64,000 nt of DNA from Castanea sativa (Eukaryota; Streptophyta; Magnoliopsida; Fagales; Fagaceae). Positions 11,583-22,510 of this stretch are shown here, piece after piece (within the stretch, counting starts at the first letter, position 1; each line of letters opens with the position of its first letter). The position numbers and the translations under genes are program-made. The stretch spans positions 2,558,501-2,622,500 of the forward strand of contig NC_134018.1 of NCBI RefSeq assembly GCF_040712315.1, in the 5' to 3' direction. Below the pieces are notes generated by a model, which did not search any database, had not been told where the DNA came from, and saw only the letters and a list, made by a program, of their open reading frames with translations.

Positions 11583-12015
11583 TAAAAGGCATGCCTGGTG
11601 TGACTTTCTAATGACCGTGGGTCTCAGCTATGTCTGTTTATTTACCAAAATGCTATGAAAACATTGTTTCCATAATTTGAAACACTCAAAATGTGTTTTT
11701 AGTTTTCATAACCCATCATCCAAAAATCTTAAAATTTGAGTGATGGAAATAAAAACTGAAAACAAATCCAAACACACTATTCTACTGTGAGACCCACCAA
11801 TTTTGAGTTATGGGTGATGAAAATAAAGTGATGGGTGATGGAAAACATGAAATCCAAACACTTTCTAAGTTATTAATTTTTTTTTTCTCCTCTGAGGCAT
11901 TGCCAGCCCTACCCAGCCTCAAATTCCTACTCAAACAAAACAAAACCTTCATCAGTCTCATCTCTCATGCCTCCTTTGCTCCTCACAGTCCGAAAAAAAG
12001 AAAAAAAAAACTGAC
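11583..12015. other. intergenic DNA, possible old MITE
   Basis: Positions 11640-11865 contain loosely complementary segments (AAACACTCAAAATGTG and GTTATGGGTGATGAAAAT with inverted partners), suggesting an eroded inverted-repeat element. No gene seen. Confidence 0.3.
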
Positions 12016-12023
12016 CTATTTAT

Positions 12024-12661
12024 CATTGTTATTGATTCTGTTCCGTTCCGGCCGGAATTTTTCGTTCCGGTATGTAAACCGGTACCAGGATACCCATCGT
12101 TCCACCTCGGGCCAGATTTCGGGCCATTCCGGTCCATTCCGGCCATTCCGGCCAATTCCGGCCGAGATATGAATTTCGGCCGGTACATGATTTGGCCTAT
12201 GGAAAAAAAAAAAAAATTATTTGATGGCTAATATTATGTTATAAATTTTGTTGGCTTATTAGTTATTAATTATTATGGGCTTATGTAATGAGTAATGACT
12301 TGTTATAAATCTTCTTATTATTTGATGTTGTATTGAGATTTAAGATATAAGAGTTAAGACTAAATGTTTTGTATTATTTGATATTTAGTTATTGTCTTCT
12401 AAATTTTCTTATTGTGTAATGTTAAATAGATGTTATATTAATGTTTAAGACTTAAGAGTTAAGACTAAATGATTTGTATTATTTGAAATTTAGTTATTTG
12501 TTTATTAGAATTGACAATTTTATGTTTTACAAGAATATATATAATTTAATTTTTAGGAACCCGAAACACCTTAAAATGGTACGCCGAAATCGGCCGGTAC
12601 CGAAATATTCCATTCCACTAGACAAACCGAAACGGGGTCCGAAACGGTATTAATAACAATG
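12024..12661. mobile_element. non-autonomous hAT-type element (hAT-a)
   Basis: The 638-bp element starts CATTGTTATTGATTC and ends GGTATTAATAACAATG, giving a 10-bp terminal inverted repeat (CATTGTTATT). It is flanked by a perfect 8-bp duplication, CTATTTAT, at 12016-12023 and 12662-12669, the size typical of hAT elements. Subterminal regions are strikingly GC-rich with CCGG/GGCC words (TTCCGGCCATTCCGGCC and similar), while the centre is AT-rich. No transposase reading frame. A larger relative lies at 45487-46509. Confidence 0.85.
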
Positions 12662-12669
12662 CTATTTAT

Positions 12670-12944
12670 TTTTTCCTTCTCAGGCTATGATGCCTCAGCC
12701 AAAAAGAAGAAGAAGAAGACCTATTTAGCTTTTTATTGAAACTTTTTGCTGAAAGTGTGCTATATTGAAAAAATTTTAAAAAAGTGAGAAAATGTGCATA
12801 AGAGTTTTAAAAAGATTTACATAAAAACTTTAAAGCTAATCCCAAACAAGCTTTTAGTATAACATTAATACAAATCGGCCTCCCAAGTAATAATTCTTGA
12901 CTACGCCCCTAAGTTTAAAGAGATTGTACGTTTATATGCTATAG
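12670..12944. other. intergenic DNA without visible features
   Basis: AT-rich sequence with a short AAG run near 12705. No gene or repeat boundary seen. Confidence 0.4.
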
Positions 12945-12989
12945 TACATGAATTATTAATCTTACCGTTTTCATGAATTATTAATCTTA

Positions 12990-13663
12990 TGTGGCGTTTG
13001 GTACGTGGGAATCTACATTACTCTTGGCATCTAAATTCCTAGGAATGTGATTCATAGGAATCACATTCCTAAGAATGTAGCTATTCCTATGTTTGGTTTC
13101 ATTGAGAATATCTTAAGATTTCTAGGAATGTGAGATGATAATGTTTGGTTTATTCTCATGAATCTTAAATGAATTATTTATTTTTCATATTCTATCTTTA
13201 GATTTGAATGTGAACTACCAAGTCCTTAAAAAAAAAATCTTCCTTTAAATAAATAATGAAAAACCAAATATAAACAATTAATTATGAAAAATTCATTAAA
13301 ATTATAGTCTAACATTTCAAAATGACAGGTATAATACAAAAATAACTATTTAAATTCTCAAATGCTTTTATTCTTAATAATAATTTTAAAAGAGTTTAAT
13401 CCATAATAATTTGTTTTATATTTTATCTTAATTGATTAAATGATAATGAAAAAGGGTTAAAATTGTCAATCTATAAAAAATACAGTTTCCTTTAAGCTTG
13501 GGAATCTGGATTCCCACCTGTTTTAAAGGGAATCCACATTCCCACTGTGAGAGGAATCCAGATTCCCTTGGCATCTGATTCCTTAGCGTGATTTGCAACC
13601 AAACATGGGAATCTTTAAACATTCCTGGGAATCCTAAAACATTACCCCGTACCAAACGCCACA
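12990..13663. mobile_element. PIF/Harbinger-type MITE
   Basis: The element has a TIR reading TGTGGCGTTTGGTACG at its left end and, inverted, at its right end (CGTACCAAACGCCACA), and is flanked by the 3-bp duplication TTA (12987-12989 and 13664-13666). Length 674 bp; internal AT-rich region with many GGAATC/GATTCC words. No transposase. It is absent from duplication copy 2. Confidence 0.88.
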
Positions 13664-13666
13664 TTA

Positions 13667-14199
13667 CCGTTTTCGCTATAGGATTTCGACAAACATTTCC
13701 TGCAGACTCCATAAAATAGATTCCTCTATAGTATAAGGAGATTGTACGTTTATATGCTATATAGTAATGGAATTCGATTCTTTCTTCTCTCCATTCGATA
13801 ATGGACCATTCTTGTTAGATGATAGTACTACTTTTCCAATAATTATTCATTGCATTCTTGATTCTTGATTCTTATTTCTTTGGATAGACAAGCCATTCCT
13901 GCATTCGAAGATAGGTTCCTCTATGCAATAAAAAACCAAGAGACACCTTGACAAAGAAGAATGCAAAAATAACGACAAGAAGAGCATCAATGTCATATTT
14001 AGCATCTTATTTGGTATGACCATGGGAATTTTCATTATACCTATGGTTTATATAAATTTGAAGCATTTGATAGAGAAAATTCGAGGTCCCCATAATGAAA
14101 ACCATTTAATCACTTGTAACTTGTGACCACGTATCTATGATCACATGTAAAAAAAACAATAGTACAGCCAAACACTACAAAGAAAAAGGTGTTTCTTCT
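13667..14199 (+). pseudogene. decayed copy of a small membrane-protein-like frame
   Basis: This is the counterpart of the open stretch at 23660-23883. The segment from 13975 to 14090 still encodes a peptide close to that of copy 2 (NVIFSILFGMTMGIF, then IEKIRGPH), but upstream an in-frame TGA and a one-base length change after GAGACACCTTG break the frame. The function of the family is not recognised. Confidence 0.4.
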
Positions 14200-14876
14200 A
14201 GCGTTTATAGGCCAAAATGGGTAAATGCCCATTTCACACAAAAAAACAGCATTTTGACTTATTTTTTAAACTAATTAGAGAAATGTTCTTCTTTTGTAAC
14301 TCGATTTTCTCAAAATCGAGATTCAATTTAAAACTTGATTTTGGGACAATCGAGTTATAGCAAACTAAAAATAAAAAAAAAAAAAAATTTCTAGAACTCG
14401 AGCTCCATGAACTCGAGTTCCATTCAATTTTTTAAAGCCCTATAGAGGCGTTTCAACATGCAATTTTTTTTTTATTTTTTATTTTTTTAAGTCTAATCGC
14501 TCTATAGGGAGCCCTATAGTGGCGTTTTTTTATGAAACTCGAGCTCTATGAACTCGAGTTTCATGCAATTTTTTATTTTTTAAAATTTTACCTATTGCTG
14601 CGTTTCATGGAGGCCTATAGTAGCGTTTTTAATACCTATAGTGGCGTTTTTTTATGGAATTCGAGCTCCATGAACTCGAGTTCCATGCAAATTTTTTTTA
14701 AAAGTTTGATTGCGCCATACTCGATTTTCTACAAATCGAGTTTTACATTGAAAGTCGATTTTGAGAAAATCGAGTTACAAAAGAGGAGCATTTCCCTAAT
14801 TAGTTTCGAAAAGGGGGCAGAATACTGTTTTTTTTTGTGTGAAACGAGCATTTGCCCATTTTGGCCAGCGTTTATA
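14200..14876. mobile_element. Mutator-type MITE with nested ATCGAG palindromes (Mu-a)
   Basis: The element (14210-14866) starts GGCCAAAATGGGTAAATGCC and ends with the inverted form, and is flanked by the perfect 10-bp duplication AGCGTTTATA (14200-14209 and 14867-14876). This duplication size suggests a Mutator-like element. The interior is a series of palindromes: ACTCGATTTTCTCAAAATCGAGTT-type hairpins near both ends and repeated CTCGAGTTCCATG words inside. The same family, with the same TIR, is at 58470-58826. Copy 2 of the segmental duplication has the empty site (CTAGCGTTTATATGC near 24004). Confidence 0.9.
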
Positions 14877-16310
14877 AGCACTCGTGTTTCCCTTATATAC
14901 ATGTGTGTATGTTTATCAAATTATCTTGTTTCTTGATTGTGTCTAAAATATCTATATTATTTCTTTTGACCTTGCAAGGGTTTATGTTCTCCTTTAGTTT
15001 TAGTTTTATTTTATTTTTATATTAAAACGGTTACTTAAGCTTGAGATGTACTTATTATCTATATCTATATTTATGTATTAATTACTTTTGTCGTGAAATG
15101 TCTTATGGTTTAATGACACAACAAAATCCTTCTAATGAAAAATTTAGCTTTAAATTCCCCAATCCCACTTTTTATAATCCAAAAAAAAGAAGAAGATAAT
15201 CCTTTGGTCTCATATTGTTTATCATGTTTAAAAAATCCAACTTAAGGGAATATCATTTAACTTTCAAATAAAAAGTTAAAAGTTTTTAAAAACTATCTCA
15301 TTTTATTTAATATCAAATAATAAAACTAATGAAAAGGGTATTGACTTTTCAAAATGAAGTAAAGGGTAAGTTAAAAAATGATGATTATTATTCTTAACTA
15401 GTCGGAAACTGTGCGTTGCACGGGGAAAATTTGCCTAAAAGTATGTTAGTCTTAAGTTTTGCATAAAAAGTATAATTGAAATATATTGGTCTCAAACTAA
15501 AACAATAAATATTGTAGGAAGAAAAAAAAAAAAAAAATGGTGTGCATCTAACTAAAAGTTTCAATAGTTTTCTCTTGTTTCTAATGTGGGATACCAAAAT
15601 TGTTTTTGCATCATAGATTTTATGCCAAATATTTGTTGCTAAAATCCTATAAATTGTTTAGATTTTCAGAAAGGACAAATGCTATTAGAATCTATTATAG
15701 AGACAAATGCTATAAGAATCGATTACCGCAATATCTCAATTGTTTGTCAATATCTGAACTTATAATCTTCTTTATGTTTATAATGGACCTACCACTTTCG
15801 CATTTGTGTAAAAAAAAAAAAAAAAAATACAATTCAAAGGCACACAAATAGTTTGGTCCAACTTGTTGTGAATTTCTTAATTGGATGTAGGAGCACATCA
15901 AAAGTTGTTAACAAATTGGTTTTCATACCTAGTACCATAGCATCACAGACGACTCAAAATTTAATATGAATATAGTTGAATGCAATATGGCTATTGGTGA
16001 CTATGCCATATCTCGTAACATTTGACTTTTTCTTTACGACAGAAAATTCTTAGTTGCAGTTGGAGTATAATAAAATGGTGCTCACTTCTCTCACATTCAT
16101 GATGGACTTCACTGTGTATTTAATGATTGGACCTTATCATAAATGTGAAATAAGGGAACACTATTCACCATGCTTCGGGAGTACCTTAGAATTAGTCTTG
16201 TAACATAGCAAGAGAAACACTCGTTATCTTAGTAGAAAATCCTTCTGATCTGTAGCCCATTGGTAAGATTCAATATTATCTTTAATTTGGGGAATCCTAA
16301 TATAACACTC

Positions 16311-16315
<5 letters not shown>

Positions 16316-16366
<51 letters not shown>
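16316..16366. repeat. (GA)n microsatellite
   Basis: About 25 uninterrupted GA units inside the minus-strand Helitron-like element. Confidence 0.95.
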
Positions 16367-16369
<3 letters not shown>

Positions 16370-16915
16370 TTGGAAGAGGAAGAGAAAATAGAGTGGTGAG
16401 ATTGTTGAATATGTTTTTAAAAACCGGACTGGGGGCAAAACCAGATTTGCCTCCAGAGAAAATGAGTAGAAATGTTGGTGTGGACAGATAGGATTAGTGA
16501 ATCCGAAGTACAAACCATTGTTTGTAGAGAAGTTGAAGAGTGTGTGTAGTCTAAATGGAAGCTTGTACAGAGGAAGAGAGCTAAAGTGGGTCAGGTTCTT
16601 GGCTTTCAAGTTTCATCTATGCATGGGGGAGGAGAAAGAGAGTTTATAAGTGGGTTAGGATTTGGGCTTTCATCTACACATGCGAAATGGTCATGCTTAG
16701 GTCATAATATGTGAGGGAATAAGTGGACTTGGGCTTTTCATAAGGTTTTGTTTAATTTTCAACAACAACCCATCTTTTAAATAATAGTAAAAAGAAGTTA
16801 ACTTGATTTTATGGGTAACAATAAAAACAACTTAATGAAAAGATGTTAAAAAGGTTAAATGCAATGTTTGAGTGCTACATGGCAGGAGTTCATGCACTCT
16901 CATATGAGGTCTCTG

Positions 16916-16949
<34 letters not shown>
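16916..16949. repeat. (TA)n microsatellite
   Basis: About 15 TA units at the 5-prime end of the minus-strand Helitron-like element. Confidence 0.9.
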
Positions 16950-16950
<1 letters not shown>

Positions 16951-17715
16951 ATTAATAAAATTAATCTCATGAATATTCTAACATATATATAGTTCCACAT
17001 GATCAATGATTAAATTTGCATAAATTATTTTAAAAATATAATAAATATTAACAAAATTAATTGTATCACGATAGAAATTATTTGAAAAACTAAGTATATA
17101 AATAGTTATCAACTAAACTCTTTTTTCTTATTAAGATAAAATAGTCAATTATAAGCAATTTGTATGTTCTACTAAATTATACTAGAAGTGGGATTTTTTG
17201 TTGAAAGGATTATAAGCTAGTTTTTTTGTTGAAAGGATTATAAGCTAGTTATTAATATACTAAATAGAAAAAGCTATAATTCAATCATTTCTAAACTTGG
17301 TTATAGTAGACGTACCTATTTAATTTGTAATTCATATTACACGTTACATTTTTTTGATTCTTTAATCTATGTATATAATAATAGATAAAACTGAGAGAAA
17401 ATTCAATTAGATTTTAAATTGGAATTCAATTAGAGTCTAATTTTATGCCACGTGTCTCATCTAGTGCCACGTGTATCATCTAATCTAAATTTTAGTTTTT
17501 GTACTAAGTGAGTTAATTTAATGTAAAAATTGGGTTTCAATTAGAGTTTAATTTTGTGCCACATGTCTCATCTAATCTAAAATTTTTAATTTTTGTGCTA
17601 AATGAGTTAATTTAGTGTAGAAAACAAAGAATCCAATATAAATAAACCATAATAATCATATAATTATAAAACAATTCAAATTTATAAGTCATTTATGTAA
17701 TATACCATGACTATG

Positions 17716-17716
<1 letters not shown>

Positions 17717-17754
<38 letters not shown>
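17717..17754. repeat. (TA)n microsatellite
   Basis: About 18 TA units inside the plus-strand Helitron-like element. Confidence 0.9.
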
Positions 17755-17756
<2 letters not shown>

Positions 17757-18052
17757 TTTAGAGAAAATTCAATGAGAATCAAAATTGAATTTTGCTTTTG
17801 TTAATTTTCCATACAAATTAAATTTTTAATATTTTTGTTGTTTTTTTTTTTTTACTAAACTAATGAACATATTTTTTATACGGTTTTTATTCAGATATTT
17901 TGTATATGAAGATATTGAACATAACAAACTAAAATTGTGTTGAACTATTCCATACACACATACCCTTTCAATTTAGGAGATAGTATTTGACTAGTTTATT
18001 GTTTTATTTTGTGTTATATTTAGTAGAATTTTGCAGAAAATAATTATGAATT

Positions 18053-18083
18053 GATAATGATAATAATAATGATAATAATAATA

Positions 18084-18136
<53 letters not shown>
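18053..18136. repeat. (AAT)n microsatellite, left part
   Basis: A long, mostly perfect AAT/TAA array. It is interrupted at 18137 by a solo LTR and resumes at 18940. Confidence 0.95.
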
Positions 18137-18938
18137 TGTGAGGACAAAAGGTCCAAGGCATGTTTTTGGGCCTTAAGCCCAATCCGAGGGTATTAGCTTG
18201 TCCGATAGGGGTTTAGTGGTGGTAACAATACTTAACTTAAAAGCCCACAAGCAAATTGTGGCAAAGGAGGCTGATGGAAATATTCTGAAGAGGGGGATCT
18301 CCTTAGCTAAAGTAAATGGAGATCATATGATACGTCGTGATGTTTAAAAGGAGATTCTAGGAGGTTTGGTGGATGAAGATGTGTTCCACAAGGGCACAGA
18401 GAGGAAGAATGAATGAGAAATATAATAGAAAAAGCTGCTACCACCGCATTAAAGACTCTGCACCTACCCCTCTGGCTGCATTAATGAGAAAGTGATATCT
18501 GAACAGTAGTGATCAGCCTTACAACTATTGTTGGAAGACTTCAATAGGGTAGTGGATGAGACAAGTATCTGGATTGGTGATTTAATCTATAGATGGAAGA
18601 TAGAGAGAGGAATGAAGATAATATAAAAGGAAAGGAAAGAGATTTAAGAAGGGGGATTGTAGAAGAAAGAGAAAAACACTATACACACCATCCTCAATTG
18701 TAATTTATCTTTATAACAAGGAAAAACAATACAAATCGTCCTTGGCATACGTCCGAGGAGAATTTTTGTTATATAAACAGTTCGTTGCATGTGAATTGGG
18801 GATCTAGCACATCATTTTTGTTATCTAATCTCCATAGAACCTAGGTTTCAAGCCCACTCTCTAAAAATTTCATTGTATTGGGCTTTTTGGGTAAGTTTCC
18901 TTTACACTGTTGGGTTCGGGTACAAATTGTGACCTTAC

Positions 18939-18939
<1 letters not shown>
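18137..18939 (+). mobile_element. solo LTR related to the Gypsy element
   Basis: The 803-bp segment starts TGTGAGGAC and ends GACCTTACA (TG...CA), and is flanked by ATAAT on both sides (18132-18136, 18940-18944). The flanks lie in an AAT microsatellite, so this duplication is consistent but not decisive. It shares with the Gypsy LTR at 28853 the block TTAAAGACTCTGCACCTACC, the AAGTGA...GAACAGTAG block and the CGTCCGAGGAG block. No internal retroelement sequence remains, as expected after LTR-LTR recombination. Confidence 0.85.
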
Positions 18940-18987
<48 letters not shown>

Positions 18988-18988
18988 G
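18940..18988. repeat. (AAT)n microsatellite, right part
   Basis: Continuation of the AAT array split by the solo LTR. Confidence 0.95.
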
Positions 18989-19620
18989 GTAAATCTGAGA
19001 TAAACTCAAATTAAAATTCCAAATTAGAATTTCAATTTTGCGTTATATGTTCTGAATTATTTATTTTTAAAAAGTTTTATTTTTTAATTTTAGAATTAAA
19101 TGTGAGACCACATCATAAATATTCATTCAAGTGAGTTATTAAGTACAAAAATTAAATAGTCTAGAATAAATGAATCATAAAAAAAAGTGCTTCACAATAA
19201 ATAAATAAAAACATGTACAATTTACATTTTATACCTAATATTATCCTTACAATTTTTTTTAAAGAGTTAACAAAATATAAAAATGACTATCAATAGTATT
19301 TAAATTATATATATAGGAATTATATTATGCATCTTATTGTATATCTTTAAATGTATCCATGCACATGCATGGAGTTACAAACTAGTTTGATTATAATAGT
19401 TATAAAACTATTTTATATAATTTATTTAAGTAAGGTTCATAAAACATATTACTTATTCGAAGTCCAAATTAATTTTAACAATTTATTAATTGGATATTGA
19501 TACTTTTTCATTTGTAAACAGTTTGTTTGAGGACTTAGTATTATTACCCTATAAATAGTTCCTTGTTATTAATTAATCATCTATTTTTGTTAGACTATAA
19601 ATACATTTACTTAAGTCTAA

Positions 19621-21154
19621 GCTTATAAATTTGAAATAAGTAAAACATTTTAACAACTTGCTACAATATGTTGTAATTTGTTAATAAAATTTATTAAAAT
19701 TTTTAACTTTAACAACTTGCTACAGTTTGTTGTAAGTTATTACTAAAATTTATTAGAATTTTTAAGTTTAAAATTTTTCAAGTTTAACAATTGAAATTGC
19801 AAGATTTTTGAAGTTTGAAGTTTTAAAATAAGTTTTTTAAAGTTTTGGCAAACTGGATGCTAATACTCTTACACCTTATAATTTTCATGCAGAACCACCA
19901 TGGCCAAAAACAGCACAGTTAGTAAAATCTAGGGGCAATTGCCCTGGTTAAGAAGTTGCTGAAATGAATTGATGATTTGGCTGGATAAACTGTTTGAACA
20001 GACCAAGCATAATATGTAGCCGGACAGTTCATGATAGTTGACTAAACAATAGAATGCGAACATCGGTTAAATAAGTATTAACACTATGGATTTCATAACT
20101 GAACTTGCATCCTAATTTTGAGCAGGGGATCCAAGCTACAGGATTGCAACATTGCAACTAATGGAGGCTGTTAGACTATATCTTCCATTTCTTCCTTATT
20201 TCTCTCTCAAAACTTGTTTACTGATGAATTCTTAATTAACACATCTAAAGAGGCGGTAAATGAATCAAATACATGATATTTCAAAAAAATAAAAGAAAAA
20301 GAAAGATAGTTATCAAGCAAGGCACCACTTATAATGTAACTTAACTTGGTCCACCTGAGAACTTGGATCAAACTCATTTTTGGGTTGGTTTCATTCAACG
20401 ATAGTTGCCTGGTCATATTTACACACTCAACTAGAACGTGACCCGCATAACAAATTGTTAAATGGCTTGCATTCAAGCAGTTGTAGTATCAATATAAGAT
20501 CTCCTATAGAAGAGGATGGCAACAAAAATCCTTGAAAAAATGTGGATGAATAGTATGTGTAGGTTCCTTTCTTCGTTTTCTTGTAGTTTCTTAGCAGCTA
20601 AACAGGGAACGAGACTAGTTTTGATAGTGGGAGTGCAATGTGATATGTGAGGTGAATGGTGATGAGTAGTTTTGCTGAAGTCATTTTACTTTTTATCATT
20701 TGTTTATGGGTTGTGAATGTGGTAATTGGGCTGAAGCTCAAGTCATATTTGGTGCATAAATTATAAAGGCAAATGCCATTACCAAAGATTCTGGAATGGA
20801 ATCCTTATTTAAAACGATTTGGCATATCTGGCTGGCATGAAGGGCATGACTAAAACAGAAGATGCGAACCCCTGGACAGACAGCATCAAAGGTAACCGAA
20901 TTCCTCTATGAACTGGTTTTCACTTTTCATGATTTGATTTGTACTTGGGTGGAGGAAGCATCAAAGGGATGTAATGAAATGAATATATCCGGCACCCCCC
21001 CCCCCCCCCCCCCCAAAAAAAAAGAAAAAGAAAATTTGGGTGTTTAACAAGAGAAAACAATCCACATTGCCATTAAAGTAGGTAAGAGATGATAAGGGAA
21101 TTTTTTTTTTTGGGAATTTCTTAGTAAAGTTTATTAGCTTTGAGGCCCAGGATA
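19621..21154. other. intergenic DNA between duplication copies
   Basis: No convincing gene. Positions 19630-19850 contain a twice-repeated AACAACTTGCTACA segment. Positions 20555-20640 resemble the minus-strand leader at 2410-2460. A homopolymer tract of 20 C residues occupies 20995-21014, directly followed by nine A residues. Confidence 0.4.
20995..21014. repeat. poly(C) tract of 20 bases
   Basis: Uninterrupted run of 20 C (20 G on the minus strand) in otherwise AT-rich DNA, followed by nine A. Such long G/C homopolymers are rare and can form G-quadruplex or i-motif structures. Confidence 0.95.
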
Positions 21155-21518
21155 TTTAAATTCAGACAAAGTTTGGCTCCAAATGCTTGGAGCCAATGAC
21201 TCTAACACTCACTAAAAAAATTAATATGATTACATATTTTGAAAATCTAGTGTTGAATTGTATGTTTTTAACACGCATGTCAAATTTTGTTATAATATGA
21301 TGTTATTTACTATTTAATGCATAATCTTATTATATTACAAAAAACTTGAAATTTAAACATTTGTTGATAACATAGCTATTAATTTTTGATTTTTTGAAAA
21401 TTTTTAAGTATGAAGAATATGAGAAGAAAATTTAATCTTTTCCAATAAAAATATATTTAGTGGTGTTGGAGCTATTGGCTCAAAACATATTTGGAGGCAA
21501 ACTTTGTCCTTTAAATTC
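21155..21518. mobile_element. MITE with 9-bp target duplication (Mutator-like)
   Basis: The element (21164-21509) begins AGACAAAGTTTGGCTCCAAA and ends with the inverted counterpart (TTTGGAGGCAAACTTTGTCC), continuing with GAGCCAATGACTC versus its inverted form. It is flanked by the perfect 9-bp duplication TTTAAATTC (21155-21163 and 21510-21518). The AT-rich interior has no coding capacity. Confidence 0.85.
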
Positions 21519-22447
21519 TAAAACTTTAGAATCCCATAAATTGAGAGAATTGAGATATCCCAAGATTTTTAAATGGCTATACACTAATAATTTTGGTAAA
21601 TTTTGAGAAATTTAAATTCTCACCTCAAATTCTTGTTAAAAATCGAGCACCGCCGATCTTTCTCCAAAAAACCAACGATTTTGGGCATCAGTAGATCCCA
21701 TAGTGTGATGGGCGTTGTGTTCAAGGCTCAGTAGATTTTATTCTGATAAATATAAGACCGGTGCTCTTTTATCTCTTAGCTTTTGTTTGGCAATCTGTTA
21801 TACATTAGGAAATGTAATAATTGGGAATCTTTAGTTGTATGTACGACTTGGAGGAAGATCTTTTAATTTCTTTCTTGCTCTCTCTTTGGAAATCTATGCA
21901 AGATGTCTCTCATTATTCCTATAGAGAGTTCCCCGTAGAAGTAAATTTCAATCACAAGTTTTTTAAAAAGGACAAATTGACCAAGTTTAAGTCCAAATTA
22001 GTTTGAAGTTATTTCCTTCAACTCAAGACTTGACGATTTATAAGATTATTAATGAGTATTATTTAAAAAAATCTTATGACTTGTTAAAAAAGTCAAATGA
22101 CTAAAATTACATATGGATGGTGTCTTTACTTGTAACATAATTGGTGTTTTTCAAAAATATAAGTTGCCACATAATTGGTTGGAAAAAGAAAAATTCAAGC
22201 CGGTTTGAAGCTAATTTTTTTTTTTTTAAAATGTTTACAATCTTAACATTTTATGAATCACCCAAAACTCATTAGCCCAACCTCCACCCCCCTTGATGCT
22301 GCTAGTCTTTGATCACCATTGCCGATCACTAGTCGCCAGTAGCTGTTGCCTGTTATCATTGTTGCCACTCTCTCTCTCTCTCTCTCTCTCATGATTTTTT
22401 TATTATCTAAACTTCTCATTTATTTATTTATTTATTTTTATTTTTTA

Positions 22448-22510
<63 letters not shown>

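Larger units (their letters stand above)
15398..16951 (-). mobile_element. Helitron-like element, minus orientation
   Basis: Read on the minus strand, the insertion begins TC (after a host A) at 16951 and ends CTAG at 15398 (before a host T). A short GC-rich hairpin (CCGTGCAACGCAC) lies about 10 bp before the CTAG end. These are the hallmarks of Helitrons, which insert between A and T without target duplication. The equivalent point of duplication copy 2 (near 24635) is unoccupied. The element carries a (GA)n microsatellite and a (TA)n run at its 5-prime end. No Rep/helicase protein, so it is non-autonomous. Confidence 0.75.
17366..19385 (+). mobile_element. Helitron-like element, plus orientation
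   Basis: The insertion begins TCTATGTATATAATAATAG after a host A and ends ACTAG before a host T. A palindromic hairpin CCATGCACATGCATGG lies at 19357-19372, 13 bp before the end. The uninterrupted site is visible in duplication copy 2 (TTAATTTGATTATAATT near 24980). Internal GCCACGTGTCTCATCTA words are repeated three times near 17447-17580. There is no Rep/helicase gene, so it is non-autonomous. A solo LTR (18137-18939) has inserted into an AAT microsatellite within it. Confidence 0.85.
12945..19620. repeat. segmental duplication copy 1 (enlarged by insertions)
   Basis: Homologous in the same orientation to 23400-25215. Matching blocks include 13664-14209 with 23430-24020, 14867-15395 with 24020-24625, 16952-17365 with 24640-24990, and 19386-19620 with 24990-25215. 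The extra length of about 4.9 kb is fully accounted for by four insertions at 12990-13663, 14210-14866, 15398-16951 and 17366-19385, all absent from copy 2. A 32-bp tandem duplication (TTGTTGAAAGGATTATAAGC) at 17190-17250 is also single in copy 2. Confidence 0.9.

Noticed and set aside
17991..18182. Minus-strand frame rich in tyrosine
   Set aside because: It is a translation of the AAT microsatellite.
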